From: Effusibacillus dendaii
GTDB lineage: Bacteria; Bacillota; Bacilli; Tumebacillales; Effusibacillaceae
Direction: 5' to 3'
Length of the DNA stretch: 64,000 nt
Assembly: GCF_015097055.1 (NCBI RefSeq)
Contig: NZ_AP023366.1
Location: 1,402,501 to 1,466,500 of the forward strand
Shown: positions 48,229 to 57,069 of the stretch, one piece after another
Numbering within the stretch: position 1 is the stretch's first letter
Layout: the number at the start of each line of letters is the position of its first letter
The notes under the pieces: generated by a model
The model's database searches: none
What the model was told of the DNA's origin: nothing
Seen by the model: only the letters and a program-made list of their open reading frames with translations
Position numbers and translations under genes: made by a program

Positions 48229-49389
48229 TCAAAACCGCAACTTTCTCCTTCGAATCGCAATCGACTGAACAATTCCAATCAACATGAAGTTAGTTAGCAG
48301 GGAAGTCCCCCCATAGGAAACAAACGGCAGCGTAATCCCGGTCGCAGGCATCAGCGCCAGGTTCATACCGATATTCTCGAAAATCTGGAATCCAAACATC
48401 CCCATCGCGCCGACAATAATATAGGTGCCAAACGAATCGGTCGCCGTACTGGCAATCTTCATCATCCGCTGCAGGAGAATAAAGAATAGAATAATTAAAG
48501 TCGAGGTCCCGATGAATCCAAAATCCTCCCCGATCGCCGAAAAAATCATATCGGTTTGCTGTTCCGGCACGAATGCTCCCTGCGTTTGCGACCCCGCCAG
48601 CAAACCTCTGCCAGGCAGCCCGCCATTGCCGATCGCAATAATCGCCTGATAAACTTGATATCCCCAGTCACCCGCCGATTTCGGATCGATGACCACCACA
48701 AACCGTGCCTTTTGATACTCTTTCAGCGGCAGCAAATGAACAAATTTTAAATAATAGGGTTGAAAAATGGTAATCGCCGAAAAATAGGCGGCAACCAGCG
48801 CCCCGCCCAGACCTCCAAAAACCCATAACCATTTGCGTTTCAACACCAGAATCATCATCGCGCAATAAAGCCCGATCATGACCAGTCCTTGTCCCAAATC
48901 TGGTTCTACCATAATGAGCAAGAACGGCAGCAGCCAAATAGCGGTAATTCGGACAAAATTTCTCCACGTAAGCGATTCTTCCCTTTCGTTCATCTTTGAC
49001 ATATAGGAAGCCATTCCAATAATCGCGACCAACTTTGCAAGCTCAGATGGCTGAAGCTGAAAACCAGGCAATTGAATCCAGCTCTTCTGTCCGTTAATCG
49101 CTGGAAAAAACAGCACCGCTACCAACAGAACCATTGTAACCCCGTAACAGATCCAGGAAAACCGACTGTTATCAAAAATCCGATAATCGGTCAATACGAG
49201 AGCAAAGAAGATCGCAAAACCTAGCGCTTGCCAAATGATTTGCTTTTTATAGTAATCTTCCAACCCGGATCGGGGAATTGTCGCCGAATAAACTGCCAGG
49301 AAGCTGATGACTGATATCGCGATCAGGACCAATAGCATAATAAAGTCAAAATCTCTCGCATGTCGCTTCAACCAGTCAAAACTGACCAC
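48229..49389 (-). CDS. rodA: RodA/FtsW-family SEDS glycosyltransferase (RodA-like)
   Basis: 386 residues, about ten membrane helices. SEDS signatures: YSATIPRSGLEDYYKKQIIWQ, QLQPSELAKLVAIIGMASYMSK, MVEPDLGQGLVMIGLY, and the extracellular catalytic region PEQQTDMIFSAIGEDFGFIG. It polymerises glycan strands with a class B PBP. The presence of the short N-terminal cytosolic segment and PTETSDMIFS-like loop fits RodA; SpoVE is possible. It runs into mtnE. Confidence 0.88.
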   Translation of the reverse strand: MVSFDWLKRHARDFDFIMLLVLIAISVISFLAVYSATIPRSGLEDYYKKQIIWQALGFAIFFALVLTDYRIFDNSRFSWICYGVTMVLLVAVLFFPAINGQKSWIQLPGFQLQPSELAKLVAIIGMASYMSKMNEREESLTWRNFVRITAIWLLPFLLIMVEPDLGQGLVMIGLYCAMMILVLKRKWLWVFGGLGGALVAAYFSAITIFQPYYLKFVHLLPLKEYQKARFVVVIDPKSAGDWGYQVYQAIIAIGNGGLPGRGLLAGSQTQGAFVPEQQTDMIFSAIGEDFGFIGTSTLIILFFILLQRMMKIASTATDSFGTYIIVGAMGMFGFQIFENIGMNLALMPATGITLPFVSYGGTSLLTNFMLIGIVQSIAIRRRKLRF

Positions 49390-49577
49390 AATCTCACCTG
49401 CTTTCCCAATTCATCCCTATCGCTCTATGACACATATGACACTATTATATACGAATCGACATCCATTTTGTTGTGGGGGATTTTTGAAAAAATACCGTTT
49501 CCAAACGGCAGATTGTCCTTTACTTTACCAGCGCTTTTTTGAGAAAATTCGATTGGAACTGTGTCAGGGGGATACAT

Positions 49578-51293
49578 ATGTTTGTATTGGATTTCGAAAA
49601 TGAGCGCATGATCTTCAAAAATCCGCAAGAAATATGGGTTGCCAATACGTTGGAAGAAGTCATTCCTTGTTTGAATCAAGTTCAGGAAGCCATTAACCAG
49701 GGTTTTTATGCAGTGGGCTATATTGCCTACGAGGCAGCGCCGGCATTTGATCCAAAACTTACTGTAAAAAATGGAAACCGGATTCCTTTGCTTTGGTTCG
49801 GCTTGTTCAAGGAACCGTCAGCAGACGAATTTTCGATTACTGACAAAGAATTCACGCTTTCCGAGTGGGTGCCTTCAATAGGTGAAAAGGAGTATATCCA
49901 ACATATTGCCGCCATCAAAAATGCGATTTCCAACGGTGAAACCTACCAAGTTAACTACACGATCAGGCTTCGCTCCCGGTTTACAGGATCGGATGTTGCT
50001 TTTTACAGCCATTTGCGCAAATTTCAACAGGGAAACTATTCCGCCTATCTCAATCTTGGGCGTTACCGGATTCTCTCGGCTTCACCCGAACTTTTCTTTA
50101 AAGTGGAAAACGGAAACATCAAGGTAAAGCCGATGAAGGGAACCTCGAAACGCGGGAGATGGTTGGAAGAGGATCAAACCCAGGCGGAATGGCTTGCCAA
50201 ATCCGAAAAAAACCGGGCAGAAAATGTCATGATTGCGGATTTGCTCAGGAGTGATTTGGGGAAGATTGCGGAAACAGGCACCGTTTCAGTAAGTGAACTG
50301 TTTGCGATAGAAAAATACCCGACGGTGTTTCAGATGGTTTCCCAAATCGAAGGAAAGCTGCGGCAGGATGTTTCAATTACAGACATTTTTAAATCTCTTT
50401 TTCCATGCGGCTCTATCACAGGAGCGCCAAAAGCCAAAACAATGGAATGGATCGCCGAACTGGAAGATTGTCCGCGGGATATTTATTGCGGAACGATTGG
50501 ACTGATAAAACCGAGTGGAGAGATGATTTTCAACGTCGCCATCCGGACAGTGCTGCTGGATATGCAAACGGGACTTGCGGAATTCGGTGCAGGCGGCGGC
50601 GTAACATGGGATTCGACCGCTGACGGCGAATATGAAGAAGCCATTCTGAAAACCGCTCTGCTAAAAGAACCACAGACGGAGTTTGAGCTGCTCGAGACAA
50701 TGAAATTAAACAACGACCGCTATTTTTTGTTACATCACCATCTCAACCGCCTGCAAAAATCGGCTGCATACTTTGGAATTCCTATTGATGAAAAAGAAGT
50801 GTTGGATGCATTGCGGCAGCATGCCGATTTGCATCAGGGTGAGACTCGCCGTGTTCGCCTGTTGGTTTCCAACAACGGCGGAACACATATAGAAAGCGTT
50901 CCGTTAAGCGAATCTCCTGCCTATTCTTTGCCAATTCGAATCGCCAAAGATCCTGTTTCCAGATTCAACCGCTTTTTGTGTCACAAGACGACTTTCCGGA
51001 CGCTTTATGACAGACACCGGACAGAAAACCCGGGCGTTTTTGACATTCTTTTGTGGAACGAGGAAGGGGAAATCACAGAATTTACCTTTGGCAACGTCGT
51101 TTTGGAAATTGGCGGTAAAAAGTTAACTCCTCGTCTTGAAAGCGGGCTTCTGGCTGGAACATTTCGCCAATATTTGATCGAGAATGGGAAAATTGCCGAA
51201 CAAGTCTTAAAGCTTGAAGACTTAAAACTTGCGGAACGAATCTGGTTTATCAATAGTGTCAGAGAATGGGTGCCCGTTTATATAGTGAAATAA
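49578..51293 (+). CDS. pabB: aminodeoxychorismate synthase component I fused to aminodeoxychorismate lyase
   Basis: 571 residues from the ATG at 49578 (AGGGGG upstream). Residues about 80-370 are a chorismate-binding PabB domain: VKPMKGTSKRG (the Lys of PabB, not the Ala of TrpE), GSITGAPKAKTMEWI, and GTIGLIKPSGEMIFNVAIRT. The C-terminal 210 residues form a fold-type IV PabC-like lyase (LNNDRYFLLHHHLNRL, KTTFRTLYDR, GEITEFTFGNV). Together with a PabA glutaminase this makes p-aminobenzoate for folate. No pabA is in the window. Confidence 0.92.
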   Translation: MFVLDFENERMIFKNPQEIWVANTLEEVIPCLNQVQEAINQGFYAVGYIAYEAAPAFDPKLTVKNGNRIPLLWFGLFKEPSADEFSITDKEFTLSEWVPSIGEKEYIQHIAAIKNAISNGETYQVNYTIRLRSRFTGSDVAFYSHLRKFQQGNYSAYLNLGRYRILSASPELFFKVENGNIKVKPMKGTSKRGRWLEEDQTQAEWLAKSEKNRAENVMIADLLRSDLGKIAETGTVSVSELFAIEKYPTVFQMVSQIEGKLRQDVSITDIFKSLFPCGSITGAPKAKTMEWIAELEDCPRDIYCGTIGLIKPSGEMIFNVAIRTVLLDMQTGLAEFGAGGGVTWDSTADGEYEEAILKTALLKEPQTEFELLETMKLNNDRYFLLHHHLNRLQKSAAYFGIPIDEKEVLDALRQHADLHQGETRRVRLLVSNNGGTHIESVPLSESPAYSLPIRIAKDPVSRFNRFLCHKTTFRTLYDRHRTENPGVFDILLWNEEGEITEFTFGNVVLEIGGKKLTPRLESGLLAGTFRQYLIENGKIAEQVLKLEDLKLAERIWFINSVREWVPVYIVK

Positions 51294-51381
51294 AACCGTT
51301 GAATCGCTTTACTCTGAAAGGGGATCTCTGCTTTGTGTCGAATTAGTTTGGGACAGAAGTTTTTTGCTTGGAGGGATATGG

Positions 51382-52500
51382 ATGAATTTACCACGTCATC
51401 GCCCAGACTTCGTGATCCTGATCGTCACCCTCCTGCTTGTCAGCATCGGCCTGCTAAGCATCTACAGCGCGAGTATCATTTGGGCCTATCAGGAGTTAGA
51501 CAAACCACCCAACTATTTTTTTGTAAGGCAATGTATATGGGCTTTCGTCGGATTGATTATTATGCTGGTCATTATGAATCTGCCTTTTTGGCGCTTGCGA
51601 AAACCGCTCAAACTGCTGATTCCGCTCTCGTTTGTAATGCTCCTGATGGTGTTTCTGTTTCCTGGCGTTAACGGTGCGCACCGCTGGATCTATATCGGTT
51701 CCAACACCATACAGCCGTCTGAGATTGCCGTCTTGACGCTGGTCATTTATCTGTCTCATCTGTTGACCAAGAAACAGGATGTTGTAAACAACTTCAAAAA
51801 AACAGTGGTTCCTGTCATGGCGATTGCCGGCTTCTTTTCCGGTCTGATCCTGCTTGAACCTGACATGGATACGGCCGCCCTGCCGGTTGTGGTCGCGTTT
51901 GTTCTGCTGTTTGGCGCCGGGGTGCCGGTTCGTCACCTTATGGGCGTTGCGCTGCCCGTTGCCAGTCTCGCCATTCTGTTTATTTTTTCTTCCGATTATC
52001 GGAGGGCGCGGATTTTCTCCTTTCTTGATCCATTTTCCCAGCAGAACGCGTTAGGAGATGGGTTTCAGCAAGTTCATTCCCTGTATGCCATCGCTTCCGG
52101 GGGATGGGTCGGCAAGGGACTCGGGCGCAGTGTGGAAAAGTTCCTGTATTTGCCGGAACCTCACACAGATTTTATTTTTGCGATTTTTACGGAAGAATGG
52201 GGTACGATAGGCGGCATTCTGCTGATTATTTTGTTTGCTGTGCTGATTTGGCGTGCATTTCGGATCTGCACCCTATTGCCGGATCGATTTGGCGCCTTGC
52301 TTGCCATGGGAATTACTGCCACAATAGGAATACCGGTAGTCGTCAACATTGCCATGGTGACCGGCGCCTTTCCGGTTGCGGGCATTCCGCTGCCGTTCAT
52401 CACTTACGGCGGCACCGCCCTCTTGGTGAAACTGGCCTCGATGGGCATACTGCTAAACTTGTCACGATATACCATAGAAGAATCTGAAAAAAGGAGATGA
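51382..52500 (+). CDS. FtsW/RodA/SpoVE-family SEDS protein
   Basis: 372 residues from the ATG at 51382 (GGAGGG upstream). SEDS hallmarks: YSASIIWAYQELDKPPNYFFVRQ, IQPSEIAVLTLVIYLSHLLTKK, PHTDFIFAIFTEEWGTIGG and PLPFITYGGTALLVKLASMG. The PEPHTDFIF loop is closer to FtsW/SpoVE than to RodA. It overlaps the downstream MBL gene by coupling (AAAGGAG within its last codons). Second SEDS gene in 3 kb. Confidence 0.88.
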   Translation: MNLPRHRPDFVILIVTLLLVSIGLLSIYSASIIWAYQELDKPPNYFFVRQCIWAFVGLIIMLVIMNLPFWRLRKPLKLLIPLSFVMLLMVFLFPGVNGAHRWIYIGSNTIQPSEIAVLTLVIYLSHLLTKKQDVVNNFKKTVVPVMAIAGFFSGLILLEPDMDTAALPVVVAFVLLFGAGVPVRHLMGVALPVASLAILFIFSSDYRRARIFSFLDPFSQQNALGDGFQQVHSLYAIASGGWVGKGLGRSVEKFLYLPEPHTDFIFAIFTEEWGTIGGILLIILFAVLIWRAFRICTLLPDRFGALLAMGITATIGIPVVVNIAMVTGAFPVAGIPLPFITYGGTALLVKLASMGILLNLSRYTIEESEKRR

Positions 52501-52505
52501 AAAAC

Positions 52506-53471
52506 ATGCAGAATGTAACTCCGATTTTACACCCGCTCGACCACGGAATCACCATCATCGACCTGATGGAGAGAGATTTACAGGGCCGCACCGGCGGTTA
52601 TGTAATCGAAGCGGAAAAAATCGCTTTGGTCGAAACCGGTTCTTCTCTCTCCGCTCCGTACATACTGGCAGGCTTGGAAAAACTGAACATCAAACCGGAA
52701 CAGGTCGAGTACATTATCGTCACTCATATCCATCTTGACCATTCTGGCGGCGCCGGATATATCCTGCCAAACTTCCCGAATGCAACCGTGGTTGTGCATC
52801 CGCGCGGAGCCCGTCATCTGATCGATCCCAGCCGTCTTATCGTCGGTGCCCGAGCCGTGTACGGCGATATGCTGGATACACTGTTTGGACCAATTGAGCC
52901 GATTCCGGAAGAACGGGTCATGATTCGCAGCGAAGGCGATACGCTGGATCTGGGCGGCGGACGGATTCTCTCCTTTTACGATACGCCAGGTCACGCCAAC
53001 CACCATTTTTCAATCTATGATCCGGTCTCAGAAGGGATCTTCACAGGCGATACGGTCGGCATCCGGTATGTCAAACAGTTTACCGGCTACGATTTTGAGA
53101 CGATTTTTCCTTCCACGACGCCTTCCGAATTTGATCGGGCAGCCGTTTTCGCATCGGTCGAAAAGCTGCAAAAACTGGGAGCAAGACGAATTTATCACGG
53201 CCATTTCGGCGTAACCGAACCGGCTGAATTCGCTTTTGAACGCACACAAAAAACGGTCGCCGCTTTTGACGATATCGCTCGTTCCTGCTTCAATTCAGGC
53301 GGCGGAGTGGAGATTCTGGCGGAGAAGTTATTAGAGTACATTGGACAGGATCTGGCGGAACAAGGATACCCGACAGACAACCTGAAACCGTTTGAGATGG
53401 AGTCGCGTTTCAATGCGCAAGGACTCATCTACTCGCTGGAACGGGAACTGAAAAAGAAGTCCAATAGCTAA
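52506..53471 (+). CDS. MBL-fold metallohydrolase
   Basis: 321 residues starting at the ATG 52506 (AAGGAG nine bases upstream); an ATG at 52497 is too close to the site. Metal site: THIHLDHSGGAG (HxHxDH), YDTPGHANHHFSIYD, GIFTGDTVG and IYHGHFGVTEP. Resembles Firmicutes glyoxalase II/AHL lactonase-like proteins, but the substrate is unknown. Coupled to the upstream SEDS gene by overlapping signals. Confidence 0.88.
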   Translation: MQNVTPILHPLDHGITIIDLMERDLQGRTGGYVIEAEKIALVETGSSLSAPYILAGLEKLNIKPEQVEYIIVTHIHLDHSGGAGYILPNFPNATVVVHPRGARHLIDPSRLIVGARAVYGDMLDTLFGPIEPIPEERVMIRSEGDTLDLGGGRILSFYDTPGHANHHFSIYDPVSEGIFTGDTVGIRYVKQFTGYDFETIFPSTTPSEFDRAAVFASVEKLQKLGARRIYHGHFGVTEPAEFAFERTQKTVAAFDDIARSCFNSGGGVEILAEKLLEYIGQDLAEQGYPTDNLKPFEMESRFNAQGLIYSLERELKKKSNS

Positions 53472-53492
53472 ACTTCTGATGCAGCGGATCGA

Positions 53493-54053
53493 TTACCCGG
53501 TTCGCTGTTTTAAATTTACTGAATGGATGACCGGATAGCGGGCGCCGTCCGGGTGGAGCAGCGATTCAAACAGACATACCTGGTCCACCGTCCACTCGCA
53601 TTGCATAAGCAACTGCTCCACATCTACAGTTTCCGGCCGGAATGATGAAAGATCGCCTGTTCGAGCCAAACTGATATGCGGCGTAAAAACGGGCTTGGCA
53701 AACCGGTCTGCCGCTAACGGGCGAAAAGCCTCCCGCAATCTGTCATACAGCCGCACTAAACGATCTGTTTCTCCACCAACCCCGCACCATACTACACGGG
53801 CACGCGGAAAAGCGCCGACCCCGCTCAGGGATAAGTGAAACGATTCATGATCGGACGCTGTTTGATCGAGCAGGCGTATCGTATTTTGCAGGTCGGAGTC
53901 AGTCAATTCCCCGAGAAAGTTCGTGGTAATATGGAACTGATCGACTCCATACCATCTTTTGGCCTGTACGTGGGACTGCAAAACAGCTTCCAATTGCAAT
54001 AATGCCTCTCCCATCGCATCCGGAATTTTGACACCTACAAAAAAACGTCTCAT
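53493..54053 (-). CDS. thpR: RNA 2',3'-cyclic phosphodiesterase (2H family)
   Basis: 186 residues with the two HxT/S motifs of the 2H phosphoesterase fold, FHITTNFLGELT and TPHISLARTGDL. Also visible is MRRFFVGVKIPDAM, the typical LigT/ThpR beginning. Hydrolyses 2',3'-cyclic phosphate RNA ends to 2'-phosphate. Convergent with the MBL gene. Confidence 0.9.
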   Translation of the reverse strand: MRRFFVGVKIPDAMGEALLQLEAVLQSHVQAKRWYGVDQFHITTNFLGELTDSDLQNTIRLLDQTASDHESFHLSLSGVGAFPRARVVWCGVGGETDRLVRLYDRLREAFRPLAADRFAKPVFTPHISLARTGDLSSFRPETVDVEQLLMQCEWTVDQVCLFESLLHPDGARYPVIHSVNLKQRTG

Positions 54054-54182
54054 GCATAACCCACCTATTCAGCTTCTTTATATAGTTTGTTGCAATCATG
54101 GGCTAAACACCCGTTTCATTTTCCTTTTCCTTGAATAAATTATCTTACACATGAAAGATTTTAGCGGGATACAGTCATTTTC

Positions 54183-54224
54183 ACCTCTTCCATCAGTTCG
54201 TCTGGATGTGAGAGGTATTTTTTT
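54183..54224 (+). terminator. intrinsic terminator 60 bases before tcdA
   Basis: ACCTCT / AGAGGT outer stem with an inner CATCAG / CTGGATG helix (one bulge), followed by TTTTTTT. It ends a plus-strand transcript that begins in the 54054-54180 gap, since the only gene on that side runs the other way. It could be a short RNA or an attenuated leader of tcdA. Nothing else is recognised in the gap. Confidence 0.65.
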
Positions 54225-54283
54225 ATAAGAAAATATTGTGATAAGATGGGAGGTGTGAATTTTTAAAAAGGAGTTTCTTACAT

Positions 54284-55039
54284 ATGCTGCATCGATTTTC
54301 CCGCACAGAGCTTGTCATCGGACCGGAAGGTTTGGAAAAAATGAGAAATGCAACCGTTTGCGTGCTTGGCATGGGAGGCGTCGGCTCTTTTGCGGTAGAA
54401 GCGTTAGCCCGGACGGGGATCGGAAAACTGATTCTGGTTGATAAAGATGTTGTCGACATCACCAATATCAATCGGCAACTTCCGGCGCTTACCGATACGA
54501 TTGGCCGTTCCAAAACACATATAATGAAAGAGCGCATTGCACAGATTAACCCGGACTGCCAAGTGACAGTGCTGGATCTGTTCTTTAACGAAGACACCAA
54601 GGAGCAGATTTTTGCTCAAAAACTCGACTATGTGGTCGATGCGATCGATACGATCACCGCCAAAATCCTGCTGATCGTGGAATGCAAACGTCGCGGCATC
54701 CCGATCGTCTCTTCGATGGGGGCCGCCAATAAAATCGATCCTACCCGCTTTGAAGTAGTCGACATTTCAAAAACAAAAATAGATCCGATTGCCAAAGTAC
54801 TCCGCCGCAAGCTGAAGGACTACGGCATTACAAAAGGAGTTCCCGTTGTCTGTTCCACCGAACAACCGCGCAAACCGCTTGAAGCGGTAAGACAGCAGAT
54901 CGTTTCACCGGAAATCGAGCAGGGGCAGGCGCCCCGCAAGGCTAAGCAACCGCCCGCTTCCATCGCCTTCGTACCTCCTGTGGCGGGAATGATTCTCGCG
55001 TCTGTTGTCGTGCGTGATTTGATGGGATACGAAATATAA
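54284..55039 (+). CDS. tcdA: tRNA threonylcarbamoyladenosine dehydratase
   Basis: 251 residues of the ThiF/MoeB E1-like family: VCVLGMGGVGSFAVEALART (ATP loop), LVDKDVVDITNINRQ (Asp and Arg), YVVDAIDTITAKILLIVECK, and RFEVVDISKTKIDPIAKVLRRKL. The lack of a Cys-x2-Cys zinc pair at the end fits TcdA/YrvM. It cyclises t6A to ct6A in tRNA. AAAAGGAG is upstream and a terminator follows. Confidence 0.93.
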   Translation: MLHRFSRTELVIGPEGLEKMRNATVCVLGMGGVGSFAVEALARTGIGKLILVDKDVVDITNINRQLPALTDTIGRSKTHIMKERIAQINPDCQVTVLDLFFNEDTKEQIFAQKLDYVVDAIDTITAKILLIVECKRRGIPIVSSMGAANKIDPTRFEVVDISKTKIDPIAKVLRRKLKDYGITKGVPVVCSTEQPRKPLEAVRQQIVSPEIEQGQAPRKAKQPPASIAFVPPVAGMILASVVVRDLMGYEI

Positions 55040-55072
55040 GAGACGTCCGAATCGAGCGGGCGTCTCTTTCCT
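55039..55072 (+). terminator. intrinsic terminator of tcdA
   Basis: AGAGACG / CGTCTCT with inner pairing of CCG and CGGG, followed by TTTCC. It begins right at the tcdA stop. Confidence 0.8.
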
Positions 55073-55102
55073 TCCTGTTTCGATCGAGCGATAATCGAAA
55101 CA

Positions 55103-55791
55103 TTATTGGCGGTCTTCCGTCAATCCTTGATTTTTTATCATTTTTAAATAGCCGGCCGCATTTTGCCATTCGCTGTCGTTCACAAAGCGGAGCGGCAGCT
55201 TCCCATTCGTGATTTCTTCAATAATAAGGACGCAGTGCGGATGCCCCGCCACCCAGTACATAAAACGCTTGCGCATCCGGATATTTGGCCCATCGTTTCT
55301 GAATCAGATCGACAACGCGAACGGCAGCCCGCCCGAAATGTTCGTCAATAATCGGCTTAATGTCCCTCCCGCCGTTCTCCGACCAGATTGATCAGATAGC
55401 TGGAATCACGAATTCGCTTCACCAGCTTGGCACGGCTTTGAAAATTGTATCCGAAGTTTTCAAATACATCCTGCCGAATCGCATCCAGGTAGGAAGCCAG
55501 TCCAAAATATTCCCCGTGGCTGAACCTATTATCCGATTGCAATTTTTTCATAATCGGAAAATCGGTCGTCAAAGCTCCAATCTCACAAACCCCAACTGTT
55601 CCGTAATAAGCCGCGCCCGTCAGCGAACGGCTGAACACTTCTACATCAAGCGCCTCCAAGACGTTGTCTTCTTCTCTTAAAAGATTGCGCGCACTGCCTG
55701 GCGCCACAATGTTGGGAATCGCCAAAACGCCGCCTTCCATCACCAGTTTTACGCTGTCATTTCCAATATCGAGTCCAACGGACCTGACCAC
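55103..55791 (-). pseudogene. decayed actin-like ATPase (ParM/Alp-type) gene
   Basis: The first 144 codons read MVRSVGLDIGNDSVKLVMEG (phosphate 1 loop) and then EIGALTTDFPIMKKL (phosphate 2 loop), with about 100 residues missing between TVGVC and EIGALTTDFP. After a stop at 55357 a second frame carries DIKPIIDEHFGRAAVRVVDL and FYVLGGGASALRPYY (adenosine motif), and after another shift a third frame ends VNDSEWQNAAGYLKMIKN. So one in-frame deletion and two frameshifts have destroyed a plasmid-segregation type actin. Confidence 0.8.
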
Positions 55792-55815
55792 ACGACCACA
55801 TCCCCTCTGCCTGAA

Positions 55816-55866
55816 GAAAACTTGGCTTCACCAAGCCACTGGCGCAGGCGAGCCTTATTGTCTTGG
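55816..55866 (-). repeat. intergenic terminator-like repeat, copy 3
   Basis: Minus strand: CAAGACAATAAGGCTCGCC, TGCGCCAGTGGCTTGGTGAA, GCCAAGTTTTCTTC. The hairpin CTTGGT-gaa-GCCAAG plus T tract is again like an intrinsic terminator; the competing arm is less well matched here. It lies just upstream of the decayed actin-like gene, in its leader. Confidence 0.62.
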
Positions 55867-55966
55867 ATGGATAAAACATACAATTCCTTTCGACCAAGGT
55901 AAAACAGCTTTGAAAAAAGTTCTATATTTGTAATTTTTCGACTGAAAAACCGGAAATCCTTCCCTT

Positions 55967-56034
55967 TTCGACAGCAAAGTGTACGTATCGGCTTTTAAAA
56001 CATTTTTGCAGGAATCGACATTTCAATTGTCGAA
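55967..56034 (+). promoter_or_regulatory. cluster of Spo0A-box-like sites upstream of the M23 gene
   Basis: Two exact 7-base 0A boxes (TGTCGAA): TTCGACA at 55967-55973 (minus sense) and TGTCGAA at 56028-56034. TCGACA at 56015-56020 pairs with the latter as an inverted repeat, TCGACA-N7-TGTCGA. The rest of the gap 55867-56092 shows no other strong signal and no gene. Confidence 0.4.
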
Positions 56035-56092
56035 TCTGAATTAATGTCCATTTTTTTGAAATTCATGAATCATCAGTTGGAAAGGGAGTCTT

Positions 56093-57034
56093 ATGAAAAA
56101 CCGGCTGAAACAACTGTTTAAACCGTTTACTTTAATGGTCATCCCTCACTCCGGGAAACAGGTGCGGTCGATTTCCATTTCAAAACAGTTGATCGCATTG
56201 GTCGCGTTTTCGATCTTTCTGGTGGGCGGCGGCAGCGGCTACTTTCTTTACAAATTCTCCGAATATCGCCGTTCGTCACAAGAATTGAACCAGTATAAAG
56301 CAGAAACCGAGCGAATTCGCAATGAATATGATTCGATGGCTGATACTGCCGAAGCGATGAAACAAAAACTGGATTCGCTGCAAAAGCTGGAAAACGATCT
56401 GCGAGCCAAAAACGGGCTTCCACAGCTACCGGACAATTCCCAAACCGACGGTGGCAAGGGTGGCGTACTGCAAAGCCGCAGTGGACTCAAGCGGCCGACT
56501 CTGATTTTAAATAAAGAAGCGTTGGATCAGTTAAATAAAGAAACAGATCAGCGAATTGAAAGCGCCAAGCAGATTCTGACGACGATTGAACAACAGGAAG
56601 CGGAACAGCAAGCAGAGGAAACTCAAAAACAGGACAAAGAAGCACATACCCCCACCATTTGGCCTACCGGTTCCCGTACCATTTCCTCCGATTTTGGATA
56701 TCGCCTTGACCCGTTTGACAATACGTACTCACTGCATACCGGCTTGGACATTGCAGGAAGTTATGGATCGCCGGTGCAGGCCACTGCTGATGGGGTCATT
56801 ACGGAAGCGGGATGGGACGGCGGTTATGGCATCTGCATCATGGTGGATCACGGCAACGGAATCGTCACCCGCTACGGTCATTTGTCAGCAGTCGACGTGA
56901 AAACCGGGCAAACGGTCAAGAAAGGCGATACAATCGGACGAATCGGCTCTACCGGACGAAGCACCGGTCCTCATCTGCACTATGAAATAACGGTAAGCGG
57001 AAACCTCGTGAATCCTGTCAAATATCTGCCATAA
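56093..57034 (+). CDS. membrane-anchored M23 (LytM-type) peptidase
   Basis: 313 residues: an N-terminal cytosolic tip, a membrane helix (about 28-50), a coiled-coil linker (about 55-110 and 145-180), then an M23 domain with SDFGYRLDPFDNTYSLHTGLD, YGHLSAVDVKTGQTV and GPHLHYEITVSG. The zinc ligands (H-x3-D, H-x-H) are all present. Cleaves peptidoglycan cross-links. Pairing with a bactofilin immediately downstream is a recurrent arrangement in which the two shape the wall. Confidence 0.93.
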   Translation: MKNRLKQLFKPFTLMVIPHSGKQVRSISISKQLIALVAFSIFLVGGGSGYFLYKFSEYRRSSQELNQYKAETERIRNEYDSMADTAEAMKQKLDSLQKLENDLRAKNGLPQLPDNSQTDGGKGGVLQSRSGLKRPTLILNKEALDQLNKETDQRIESAKQILTTIEQQEAEQQAEETQKQDKEAHTPTIWPTGSRTISSDFGYRLDPFDNTYSLHTGLDIAGSYGSPVQATADGVITEAGWDGGYGICIMVDHGNGIVTRYGHLSAVDVKTGQTVKKGDTIGRIGSTGRSTGPHLHYEITVSGNLVNPVKYLP

Positions 57035-57069
57035 TTCAAAAAACCAAAGATGCTGGGAGGAAACGGTCC

